Source: Xanthobacteraceae bacterium (GTDB lineage: Bacteria > Pseudomonadota > Alphaproteobacteria > Rhizobiales > Xanthobacteraceae). Taken from it: 39,317 nt of DNA. Positions 1-8,272 of the stretch are shown here, piece after piece. A model generated the notes under the pieces. The model saw only the letters and a list, made by a program, of their open reading frames with translations. It was not told the DNA's origin and ran no database searches. Location: NCBI GenBank assembly GCA_019241285.1, contig JAFAXD010000544.1:1-39317 (forward strand), in the 5' to 3' direction. Each line of letters begins with the position of its first letter. Position 1 is the first letter of the stretch. The translations under genes and the position numbers were made by a program.

Positions 1-20
1 TTCCGGGGATGAACCTTTCC

Positions 21-45
21 GCAATTGCGCAATATTGACAATTGC
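21..45. promoter_or_regulatory. Inverted repeat upstream of the ferredoxin-NADP reductase gene
   Basis: GCAATTG (21-27) and CAATTGC (39-45) form perfect 7-base arms around an 11-base spacer that itself contains the palindrome CAATATTG (30-37) on nearly the same centre. It lies 65-70 bases before the reductase start and could be an operator. It does not match FNR/FixK, Irr or RirA sites as I know them. A TTGACA (35-40) overlaps it, but I see no convincing -10 box 17 bases on. Confidence 0.35.
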
Positions 46-88
46 GGTCGTAAATCCCGGCCGCTAGACCCTGCCCAACGATTGATGA

Positions 89-1153
<1,065 letters not shown>

Positions 1154-1180
1154 TCGTGGGCCCTCATCCTAATCCTCGGG

Positions 1181-1304
1181 CCTCATCCTGAGGAGCCCAC
1201 GAGCGTTAGCTCGTGGGCGTCTCGAAGGATGGCCAAGGTGGAGGCTTTTCCTCGTTGCCGTCCTTCGGGACGCGTGACCTCCGGTCACGCTCCTCAGGAC
1301 GAGG
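1181..1304. repeat. Nested palindromic (cloverleaf-like) intergenic repeat
   Basis: An outer stem of 15-base arms (1181-1195 with 1290-1304, one mismatch) encloses three internal hairpins. The first is a perfect 10-bp stem, GCCCACGAGC / GCTCGTGGGC (1195-1204 / 1209-1218), with loop GTTA. The second is an imperfect 13-base stem (1220-1232 / 1258-1270). The third is a perfect 8-bp stem, GCGTGACC / GGTCACGC (1272-1279 / 1283-1290). It lies between the convergent reductase and chagasin genes. The CCTCATCCTGAGGAG core is of a type I recall as dispersed in Bradyrhizobium-like genomes. The first hairpin may also end transcription, although no T-run follows. Confidence 0.75.
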
Positions 1305-1330
1305 TTCGTGATGTTGATGCGGGCCCCAGC

Positions 1331-1741
1331 TCACCGCACCACCACATGCAAAGTAAACGTCCGCGCTGGCGGTTTGTCCTTTTCCCACGGTCGGCTGTAG
1401 TTGATCACGACGTCGCTCGCCCCTGTGTTCGTTGGCTGCAGCAGGAAAAATTGTGTCTGCGGCCCGCCCGGCCGGTCCGCCGAAGTCGTGTCTGATCGTG
1501 CGAGCTTCAGCGGTGCTGTTGGATGAGCCGCAAGCGTCCAGGAATAGCCGGTGCCCGCCTGTGCGGGTAAGCGAATTTCGATGATTTGATCCTTGCCGAT
1601 TGTCGTCGTGGTCCCGTTCTGGCCTTCAGCAATTTCGACCACGCGCGGTTGTGCGCCTACCACGTCGGTATGGGCGAAAGTGAGACCAAGAGCCACAACG
1701 ATCAACAACACGAACCCATAGTCTCGACGAGAAGCAATCAT
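1331..1741 (-). CDS. Chagasin-family (I42) cysteine peptidase inhibitor, exported
   Basis: Small exported protein of 136 aa with a hydrophobic N-terminal signal segment (about residues 9-30, ending VVGAQ). The rest matches the I42 inhibitor fold: the BC loop AGTGYSW (62-68, equivalent to NPTTGY), a glycine-rich DE loop followed by FF (91-99), and the FG loop RPWE (117-120). These three loops insert into the active site of papain-like peptidases in known family members. The ATG lies one base after the TGA of the upstream SGNH hydrolase gene, so the two are almost certainly co-transcribed and translationally coupled. No papain-like peptidase gene occurs in the window, so the target is unknown. 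It may guard against foreign or host peptidases in the periplasm. Confidence 0.85.
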   Translation of the reverse strand: MIASRRDYGFVLLIVVALGLTFAHTDVVGAQPRVVEIAEGQNGTTTTIGKDQIIEIRLPAQAGTGYSWTLAAHPTAPLKLARSDTTSADRPGGPQTQFFLLQPTNTGASDVVINYSRPWEKDKPPARTFTLHVVVR

Positions 1742-1742
1742 C

Positions 1743-3653
1743 TCACTGCTCCGGATCGGCCAAGGGCTTCGCTACCACCGCGGCCGACGGCGGAACGATG
1801 TGCAGCACATCGCGCAGCGCGGGGAGTGCGGCATCTGCCATGGCGGCGTGGCCCTCGGCACTCGGGTGCACGGCGCCACCATAGACCGCCGAGAGCAGGC
1901 CCCAGGTCGCGTCATGGATATCGCTCGGCTGCAGGCCGCCGGTTCCGTGCGGATAGGTCATCGCGGCAAAGTAGCTGTCATTTGCGGTCCTGATCCAGCG
2001 CGCGCGCGGCGCATAAGCGCGAAACTCGCTCGGGCTCCTGTCGCAGACAAGCGGTTTGTTTGCTCCCTGCACCAGGTTCGGCGTGAAGCTGTCGCCTGTC
2101 GGCGAGAAGCAGTCATTGTCGAAATCAGGGTCGCTTGCGGCGCGCGCGCAGATGCCGTGGCCGGCGAATTGCGGCTGGTGCGCATCGACGAAGGTCATGC
2201 GTTCGCTGGCGTCGTTGCAGATTGTTCCACCGGCGCAGGTCGCAAGCGCCAGCAACCCGGGCAAGAACCGGCGTTGCACAAAGTCAGATGCACGCCGCAG
2301 CCGTGCGGCGTCCACGCCGAACGCGGGGTGCACGTCAAAGCCAAGGTGGCCGCCGGGGCAGGGCGCGCCGGAGGCATCGAGCGCCGGGTTGGCGTAGGCC
2401 ACGTAGACGACGTGCGAGAGGTCACCCACCAGCGGGCGCAACGCCGCGCGCAGGCGCACGAAATCGCGCGGCAGCTTCTGCTCAAGCGCTGCGGCCGCCT
2501 GCTCGACGCTGGCGAACGTGCCGGAGCGACTCAGCATCTCGCGCACCGCCGGACCGTCGATCATCACGTCTGCCACGAGTCCGGAGAAGTTGATGTCGTT
2601 TGCGCCGATCGTCAGCAGCAGCGCGTCCACATGGCGCGAAGGATCCTGCCGGCGCGCGGTTTGGAGGAGCGTCTGCAGCCGTGCGAGTTGTGCCGGGACC
2701 GACGTCGGGCATCGTGTGGTCCCGCAATTGATCTCGCGTGCGGCCTGACCATTGAGCAGCCCGGCATCGATCGAGGCACCGGTGCAGGCGAGCGGCAGGT
2801 AGGTCACCGCGATGTGCGGGTTCTCCACGGCAAGCGCCAGCGCCGTGCGCACCTGATAACTGTAGAGCGAGCGGTGACAGGCGGCATTGAGCCACCGCGC
2901 CGAGATTTTGTTCCATTCCTCGTCGCCGCCGCTGCCTTCGCAGGAGCGGTTGCCGCGATAACCCGCGCGTGCGGGACGGAAATATTCGGTGCGCTCGCTG
3001 CCGGCGAGCTGGCGGAAGCAGAAGCCCGTGTTGGCGAGGGGGATCGGCCGGTCCGGATTGCCTTCGCCGGCCGCGACCGAGTCGCCGACCCCGGCGATCA
3101 GCACATCGCGGACGAGGATCTCTTCGGTGACATGTGTACTGCTTTCAGCACGGCCGACGTCGACACTCACGGACGTCGGGCGCCCGTAACGGACCCGCAG
3201 ATCGACCGCATCGCCACAATCAGCGTTGAGGCTCTGCGGCGGATCGTCGCCGGACTCGAAATGCCAGGCGCAGGGCGTGCCGTCGGCTCCGGAAAGCCGC
3301 ACGGTAATCGCGTGATCGCTTGGTCCGAGATAGTTCTCGCTGGTGCCGTCACGCACGCACGGCTCGGCGATGCGGCCGGCACCGTCAATACAAAGTCGGC
3401 CAATCATGTTGCGCGCCCAGCCGCGCCCATCGCTCTGCCGCGCAAGAATTTCTTCCGATTCGAGCACGCTGCGGCCCGCCAGCGCCTCGAGGTGAAGCAG
3501 GAAATCCTTTTCTTCGCGGAACAGGCGAAAGCGGTTGCGCACCTCCCAAGTGATTTTGAGATCAGTGGGTTGGGCGCGCGCCATGTCGGTGACAATGACG
3601 CAGCCCAATACCAGAACACAGGCCGCGATGCGACGGCCGATCAATTCGTACAT
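1743..3653 (-). CDS. Secreted SGNH/GDSL-type hydrolase, large
   Basis: A 636-aa protein with an N-terminal signal peptide (hydrophobic residues about 9-22, then MARAQ). The SGNH catalytic blocks are in order: GVGDSVAAGEG with nucleophile Ser192, a block II glycine in LACTGAS (about 292), GAND (350-353) with the oxyanion Asn, and the C-terminal HPSAEGH with catalytic His596. The first 180 residues form an extra beta-rich, Cys-containing domain I cannot name. Many cysteines suggest disulfides in the periplasm or outside the cell. Substrate unknown: esterase, lipase or polysaccharide deacetylase activity are all possible. It is the first gene of a unit with the chagasin-like inhibitor. A very long open frame runs opposite it, but that has no family features. 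Confidence 0.85.
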   Translation of the reverse strand: MYELIGRRIAACVLVLGCVIVTDMARAQPTDLKITWEVRNRFRLFREEKDFLLHLEALAGRSVLESEEILARQSDGRGWARNMIGRLCIDGAGRIAEPCVRDGTSENYLGPSDHAITVRLSGADGTPCAWHFESGDDPPQSLNADCGDAVDLRVRYGRPTSVSVDVGRAESSTHVTEEILVRDVLIAGVGDSVAAGEGNPDRPIPLANTGFCFRQLAGSERTEYFRPARAGYRGNRSCEGSGGDEEWNKISARWLNAACHRSLYSYQVRTALALAVENPHIAVTYLPLACTGASIDAGLLNGQAAREINCGTTRCPTSVPAQLARLQTLLQTARRQDPSRHVDALLLTIGANDINFSGLVADVMIDGPAVREMLSRSGTFASVEQAAAALEQKLPRDFVRLRAALRPLVGDLSHVVYVAYANPALDASGAPCPGGHLGFDVHPAFGVDAARLRRASDFVQRRFLPGLLALATCAGGTICNDASERMTFVDAHQPQFAGHGICARAASDPDFDNDCFSPTGDSFTPNLVQGANKPLVCDRSPSEFRAYAPRARWIRTANDSYFAAMTYPHGTGGLQPSDIHDATWGLLSAVYGGAVHPSAEGHAAMADAALPALRDVLHIVPPSAAVVAKPLADPEQ

Positions 3654-3746
3654 GCGGGATCCAGGGAGCTTGGCGTTGCTTTAGAATGAGGAGAGAGACC
3701 AAGATCGCGGCGCTCGCATGACCATCTCGTAAAGGGAGTGGACGTC

Positions 3747-5003
3747 ATGGAGGAAAGTCTCAGTCGGCAAGAGCCGGGAACACAGACGCTGACGACGCGA
3801 TGCTGTGTGGTCGGTGGCGGACCCGCCGGAATGATGCTTGGATTCCTATTGGCGCGCGCCGGCGTCGATGTGGTGGTGCTGGAGAAGCACGGCGATTTCC
3901 TGCGCGATTTCCGCGGCGACACGATTCACCCCTCGACCCTCGAGTTCATGCATGAGCTCGGCCTGCTCGATCAATTCCTGACCCTGCCGCATCAGGAAGT
4001 CCGCAAGCTCACAGTGCAGATCGGCGAAAGCCGGGTCACCGCGGGCGATTTCAGTCACCTGCCGACCATGTGCAAATTCGTCGCACTCATGCCGCAGTGG
4101 GATTTTCTCAATTTCCTTGCTGCGCAGGGACAGCGCTATCCGAATTTCAAATTGTTGATGAATACGGAGGCGATCGACATCATCCGGGCCGGCGGCCGCG
4201 TCGTTGGCGTTCGGGCGACTGGTCCGGACGGACTGCGCGAGATCCGGGCCGACCTCGTGGTCGGCACCGACGGACGCCACTCCACCGTGCGCGCCAAAGC
4301 CGGCCTCGCCGTCCAGGACATCGGCGCGCCGATGGATGTATTGTGGATGCGGGTGTCACGCCGTCCAGATGACCAATTCGAAACGCTTGGCCGGGTCGAC
4401 GTCGGACACATCTTCATCATGCTTAACCGAGGCGACTATTGGCAGTGTGCCTATGTGATCCGTAAGGGCGGGGCTGACGAGATCCGTCGCCAGGGCTTGC
4501 CGGCGTTCCGCGCCTCAGTCCTCAAATTTGCGCCGCTTCTCGGCGACCGAGTTGAGGAGCTGCGCACCTGGGACGACGTCAAGTTGCTCACGGTCGCGGT
4601 CGACCGGCTCAAGCAGTGGTATTGCCCCGGGCTCCTGTGCATCGGCGATGCCGCGCATGCGATGTCGCCGATCGGCGGCGTCGGCGTGAACCTTGCGGTG
4701 CAGGATGCGGTCGCAGCAGCAAATATTCTTTACGAGCCATTGCGCCGCGGCCCGCCCACAACCGAGGAACTGGCGGCAGTGCAGCGCCGGCGCGAATATC
4801 CGATGCGGGTCATCCAGGGCATCCAGGTGCTGGTGCAGAACCGGATCATCACCCGGGTCCTGGCATCGACCGAGTCACCAAAGCCACCCTTGGCAGTGCG
4901 TTTGCTCGATTGGATACCGCCGCTGCAGCGGATTCCTGCGCGAATTGTTGGTCTCGGCGTGCGGCGTGAGCACGTGCGCACGCCTGACGCTGGTGCGCGC
5001 TAA
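3747..5003 (+). CDS. FAD-dependent class A aromatic monooxygenase-like oxidoreductase
   Basis: Single-component flavoprotein of the UbiH / p-hydroxybenzoate hydroxylase superfamily. The Rossmann motif VVGGGPAG lies at residues 21-28, the second FAD/NADPH motif (LVVGTDGRHS) at about 168-178, and the GD motif CIGDAAHAMSP with Asp301, which contacts the FAD ribose, followed by GGVGVNLAVQDA. The C-terminal roughly 60 residues are basic and may be membrane-associated. The frame opens with GTG at 3738, but AAGGGAG (3732-3738) is spaced for ATG 3747, so I use that start (418 aa). The likely reaction is hydroxylation of an aromatic or quinone-like substrate with NAD(P)H and O2; the substrate cannot be read from sequence. 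It stands alone, facing the ybhN-like gene. Confidence 0.85.
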   Translation: MEESLSRQEPGTQTLTTRCCVVGGGPAGMMLGFLLARAGVDVVVLEKHGDFLRDFRGDTIHPSTLEFMHELGLLDQFLTLPHQEVRKLTVQIGESRVTAGDFSHLPTMCKFVALMPQWDFLNFLAAQGQRYPNFKLLMNTEAIDIIRAGGRVVGVRATGPDGLREIRADLVVGTDGRHSTVRAKAGLAVQDIGAPMDVLWMRVSRRPDDQFETLGRVDVGHIFIMLNRGDYWQCAYVIRKGGADEIRRQGLPAFRASVLKFAPLLGDRVEELRTWDDVKLLTVAVDRLKQWYCPGLLCIGDAAHAMSPIGGVGVNLAVQDAVAAANILYEPLRRGPPTTEELAAVQRRREYPMRVIQGIQVLVQNRIITRVLASTESPKPPLAVRLLDWIPPLQRIPARIVGLGVRREHVRTPDAGAR

Positions 5004-5075
5004 AGGCCAGCAGTTTGCCTTTCCTGATCTCGGTCTCGGCGAATTTCTGCGCCGGAGGCGGCGGTTCCCCCTGTT

Positions 5076-5095
5076 GCCCGGCTTGAATGCCGGGC
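5076..5095. terminator. Hairpin between convergent genes
   Basis: A perfect 7-bp stem GCCCGGC / GCCGGGC (5076-5082 / 5089-5095) with loop TTGAAT sits between the convergent monooxygenase and ybhN-like genes. It lacks a T-run on either side, so it is only a possible transcription end or mRNA-stabilising structure. Confidence 0.4.
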
Positions 5096-5119
5096 TCATT
5101 GGGGCCGCACTATGATGGC

Positions 5120-6151
5120 TCACTGCGGTGGCGTAACCCCGTCGCGTAGGTTGCGGTGATCGATGCGCTTGCGCGCAGCGGCCGCGCGCGCGCTCATCCA
5201 CAGTTCGCGACAGCCAAGGAATACGAGCGCGGTCGCAAATGGCACGATGTAGTAGAGCAGGCGGAACAGCAGCAGCGCGGCGAGCAACTCCTCCTTGGCG
5301 TATTGATGCAGGCCGACCAGCATGGCGGCATCAAACACGCCGACCCCACCCGGGGCGTGGCTTGCGAAGCCGAGTAGCGTGGCGAGGACGAACGCCACCA
5401 TCACATTGATAAAGTCGAGATGGGGGTCATCGGGAACCAGCACATACATGGCGAGCGCGCTGCAGCCGAGGTCGAGGATACCGAGGCCGATCTGCACCAG
5501 GGTAAGCTGCGCATTGGGCAGCGTAACCACCCAGCCGCTGGTGATACTGACGACGCGTTTGCGGGGCAGCAGCCAGATCAGATACGCGATGATGGCAGCG
5601 AGCCCGGTGAAACCCAACAGGCGGTTCGCCCACGCCGGCAGCTGGTCAATGACGCTGGCGACAGCCGGCTCGTAGATCATGCCGCCGCCCAGCACGAAGG
5701 CATTGCCGAGCCAGAAGGTCAGGCCGGTCACGAAGGCGATCTTGGTGACGTCGATGACGTCAAGGCCCCAGGCGGAGTAGATGCGAAAGCGGACGGCGCC
5801 GCCGGTGAAAACCGTGGCCCCGATGTTGTGCCCAATGGAATAGCTGGTGAAGCTCGCAAAGGCGGCGACCCGATACGGAACATCGAGCTTGCCGATCGTG
5901 CGCAGGGCGAACAGGTCGTAGAAGGTCAGGGTCAGATAGGCCAGGGCGACGAACAGGGCCGCAATCGCGATTTGATGTGGGGGGGTGTCGCGCAGCGCTG
6001 CGGTGACTTTGGCAACCTCGACGTCGCGCAGGAGGTGGAACAGGGTGTAGCCGGCGACGGCGATAATGCCGCAGCTGAGCACGATGCCCACAAAATGCCA
6101 GGTTACGCGCGCTCGTACGAAATCGACGGCTTTCGCCAGCGGTCTTCGCAT
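5120..6151 (-). CDS. Flippase-like integral membrane protein (YbhN / LPG-synthase TM family)
   Basis: A 343-aa polytopic inner-membrane protein with about eight hydrophobic segments, matching the lysylphosphatidylglycerol-synthase transmembrane region family (flippase-like domain). Family hallmarks are the SYSIGHNIGATVFTGGAVRFR segment (residues about 107-127) and the late TLLGFASHAPGGVGVFDAA motif. It lacks the cytoplasmic aminoacyl-transferase domain of true MprF, so it should not make lysyl-PG. Family members are thought to move or anchor lipids. It is transcribed divergently from the plcP-agt pair, 230 bases away, which suggests a role in handling the diacylglycerol or glycolipid made there; this is inference. 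The ATG at 6151 begins a basic N-terminus before the first membrane segment. Confidence 0.85.
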   Translation of the reverse strand: MRRPLAKAVDFVRARVTWHFVGIVLSCGIIAVAGYTLFHLLRDVEVAKVTAALRDTPPHQIAIAALFVALAYLTLTFYDLFALRTIGKLDVPYRVAAFASFTSYSIGHNIGATVFTGGAVRFRIYSAWGLDVIDVTKIAFVTGLTFWLGNAFVLGGGMIYEPAVASVIDQLPAWANRLLGFTGLAAIIAYLIWLLPRKRVVSITSGWVVTLPNAQLTLVQIGLGILDLGCSALAMYVLVPDDPHLDFINVMVAFVLATLLGFASHAPGGVGVFDAAMLVGLHQYAKEELLAALLLFRLLYYIVPFATALVFLGCRELWMSARAAAARKRIDHRNLRDGVTPPQ

Positions 6152-6344
6152 TCAATCCTGCCTTGACCGCCGATCCCGGTCTCTGATTCGCCTAAGTAAA
6201 TTATCCCAGGAGGGTGCAACAGAATGCTGACGGCATCAGCTTGCTCCGAAAACTGGCCGGAATCGTGCTAGTTCCCTCCAAGGAAATCTGGCGGGGCACG
6301 TCCAACGTCCAAAATATCGCGAAAATCGGGCCGCCATGAAGGGC

Positions 6345-6362
6345 TCGTCATGAATCTGAGAC
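6345..6362 (+). promoter_or_regulatory. PHO-box-like sequence before plcP
   Basis: The 18 bases TCGTCATGAATCTGAGAC match the PhoB consensus CTGTCATAAATCTGTCAC at 13 positions, including an unbroken AATCTG and GTCAT. The site ends 22 bases before the plcP ATG. If a -10 element lies 10-11 bases downstream, transcription would start at or very near the ATG, and no Shine-Dalgarno sequence is seen, so the message could be leaderless. Found by eye only. Confidence 0.5.
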
Positions 6363-6384
6363 ACGACTTGGTCAATGTCGAAGC

Positions 6385-7212
6385 ATGCGATTCGGCTTTG
6401 AGATAGACAACGACTGGTTGCCCACTCGCCCGCGCCGGTATCGCGCGTTGTTCCTCTCGGACATGCATCTGGGCAGCCGAGGGTGCCAGGGCGACCGGCT
6501 GGCGGACTTTCTGCGCAACCACGAAGCTGAGACAATCTATCTTGTCGGCGACATCGTCGACGGCTGGCGCCTGGGCTCGAAATGGTACTGGCCCTCGACC
6601 CACAACGAGATCGTGCAGATCCTGCTGCGGGCGGCTCGTCGCGGCGTACGCATCGTCTACATCCCGGGCAATCACGATGCGTTCCTACGCGACTTCTACG
6701 GCACTCATTTCGGCGGGATCGAGGTGGTCGAGCAGACCGTCCACGTCGCCGCCGACGGCCGCCGATACTTGGTGATCCACGGCGACACATTCGACGCCGC
6801 ACTCAAGCACACACAAAGGCTCGCCTTCCTGGGCGGATCGGCAGTACGGGCCACGACCGCCGTCAACGCCGGGCTCAACTTCGCGCGCCGGCTGCTCGGG
6901 CTCTCGCACTGGTCGCTGTCGCAATGGGCAAAGCTCAAAGTAAAGAGCGCCACCAACTATCTGAGCGATTATGAGCAGGGCTTGGCGGCACTGGCGCATC
7001 GGCATCACGCCGACGGCGTGATCTGCGGGCACGTGCACCATGCGACAATCCACGAGGATCTGGGCGTCCGCTACATCAACTGTGGCGATTGGATCGAAAG
7101 CTGCACGGCGGTCGCCGAGCACGGCAATGGCTCGTTCGAGATCGTCACCTGGCACGACCGCGGCACGCACCAAGACCGCACCGTGATGGTGAGCGAGGCG
7201 CGGCCAGCATGA
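6385..7212 (+). CDS. plcP: PlcP-type metallophosphoesterase (phospholipase C), often annotated LpxH-like
   Basis: A 275-aa calcineurin-like phosphoesterase with all metal-site motifs: SDMHLG (Asp26, His28), GDIVDGW (Asp56, Asp59), GNHD (97-98), HGD (132-134) and GHVHH (216, 218). The segments SRGCQ, WYWPSTHNEIVQ and the ending YINCGDWIESCTAVAEH are typical of the COG2908 branch that includes Sinorhizobium PlcP, which splits phosphatidylcholine and other phospholipids into diacylglycerol and a phospho-headgroup under phosphate limitation. Annotation pipelines usually call this family UDP-2,3-diacylglucosamine diphosphatase, but alphaproteobacteria normally use LpxI for that step. The next gene, an Agt-like glycosyltransferase, overlaps it by 4 bases (ATGA), which strongly supports PlcP. 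Likely cytoplasmic and membrane-associated. Confidence 0.8.
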   Translation: MRFGFEIDNDWLPTRPRRYRALFLSDMHLGSRGCQGDRLADFLRNHEAETIYLVGDIVDGWRLGSKWYWPSTHNEIVQILLRAARRGVRIVYIPGNHDAFLRDFYGTHFGGIEVVEQTVHVAADGRRYLVIHGDTFDAALKHTQRLAFLGGSAVRATTAVNAGLNFARRLLGLSHWSLSQWAKLKVKSATNYLSDYEQGLAALAHRHHADGVICGHVHHATIHEDLGVRYINCGDWIESCTAVAEHGNGSFEIVTWHDRGTHQDRTVMVSEARPA

Positions 7213-8234
7213 ATATCCTGGTCGCGACGGATGCTTGGGAGCCTCAAGTCAATGGCGTTGTCCGTACGCTGAAATCGCTCGCCAACGCGGTGCGCAAGTT
7301 CGATGCCGCCATCACGTTCCTGACGCCGGACGGCTTCCCGTCCGTCGCGGTGCCCACCTATCCGGGCCTGCGCTGCGCGCTGCCGCGCCCGCGCGAGGTC
7401 GCCCAGCGCATCGAGCGCGTCGCGCCGGACGCGATCCATATTGCAACCGAGGGGCCGATCGGCGCCGTGGTCCGGCAGTATTGCGTCAAGCGCGGCCTGC
7501 CGTTTACGACGAGCTTCACCACGCGCTTTCCCGAATACATCGCTGCCCGGGTGCCGATCCCGGAGGCGTGGAGCTACGCCGTGCTGCGCTATTTCCATGC
7601 CGCCGCGCGGGTCACCATGGTGTCCACGCCGTCGCTGATGGCCGAGCTTGCCGGCCGCGGGTTCAAGAACCTGGGGATGTGGACGCGCGGGGTCGACACC
7701 GACCTGTTCCGGCCCGAGCGGGCGATCGACCTCGGGCTGCCACGCCCGATTTTTGCGACTGTGGGGCGGGTGGCGGTGGAGAAGAACCTCGCCGCATTCC
7801 TCGCGCTCGATCTGCCGGGGAGCAAGGTTGTGATCGGCACCGGGCCGGAGGATGCCGAGCTGCGGCGCCGGTTTCCTGAGGCGGTGTTTCTCGGGGCGCT
7901 CAAGGACGAGCGCCTCGCCGCGCATCTCGCCGCGGCCGACGTGTTCGTGTTCCCTTCGCTCACCGATACGTTCGGTGTCGTGCAACTCGAGGCGCTCGCC
8001 TGCGGTGTGCCGGTCGCGGCCTACCCGGTGACCGGTCCGCGCGACGTGATCGCAGATCATCCGATCGGCGTGCTCAACGAGGATCTGCGGATCGCCTGTC
8101 TGGAGGCGTTGAACGTCTCCCGCACGGCCTGCCGCGAGTACGCCCTGACCCGCTCGTGGGAGACGAGTGCGAAGCAGTTCATCACGCATCTGCGGCGCAT
8201 TTCGACGCGCAGCCGCGAGGTCCAGGCGGCCTGA
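7209..8234 (+). CDS. agt: GT4 glycosyltransferase, Agt-like glycolipid synthase
   Basis: A 341-aa GT-B fold glycosyltransferase beginning MNILVATDAWEPQVNGVV, the usual start of diacylglycerol-type GT4 enzymes. The donor-binding region holds GRVAVEKN (about 180) and the SLTDTFGVVQLEALACG segment, where the usual E-x7-E appears as D-x7-E. The frame stays open upstream, but the ATG at 7209 overlaps the plcP stop (ATGA), so I start there. In Agrobacterium and many marine bacteria a plcP-agt pair replaces phospholipids with glucosyl- or glucuronosyl-diacylglycerol when phosphate is scarce; this pair fits that in order, overlap and family. Which sugar is added cannot be read from the sequence. Likely a peripheral inner-membrane enzyme. 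Confidence 0.75.
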   Translation: MNILVATDAWEPQVNGVVRTLKSLANAVRKFDAAITFLTPDGFPSVAVPTYPGLRCALPRPREVAQRIERVAPDAIHIATEGPIGAVVRQYCVKRGLPFTTSFTTRFPEYIAARVPIPEAWSYAVLRYFHAAARVTMVSTPSLMAELAGRGFKNLGMWTRGVDTDLFRPERAIDLGLPRPIFATVGRVAVEKNLAAFLALDLPGSKVVIGTGPEDAELRRRFPEAVFLGALKDERLAAHLAAADVFVFPSLTDTFGVVQLEALACGVPVAAYPVTGPRDVIADHPIGVLNEDLRIACLEALNVSRTACREYALTRSWETSAKQFITHLRRISTRSREVQAA

Positions 8235-8272
8235 CGCTTGACCTAAGCTGCGCTTGTCCCGATGCTGCGCGC

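Noticed and set aside
35-57. TTGACA (35-40) as the -35 box of the reductase promoter
   Set aside because: No acceptable -10 hexamer lies 16-18 bases downstream.
1800-3689. 629-codon open frame on the plus strand opposite the SGNH hydrolase gene
   Set aside because: It is a high-GC shadow: the minus strand has signal peptide and all SGNH motifs, while this frame is Arg/Ala/Gly/His-rich without any family feature.
6385-7212. LpxH (UDP-2,3-diacylglucosamine diphosphatase) as the function of the metallophosphoesterase
   Set aside because: Alphaproteobacteria normally use LpxI, and the overlap with an Agt-like gene plus the PHO-box-like site favour PlcP. LpxH activity is not strictly excluded.
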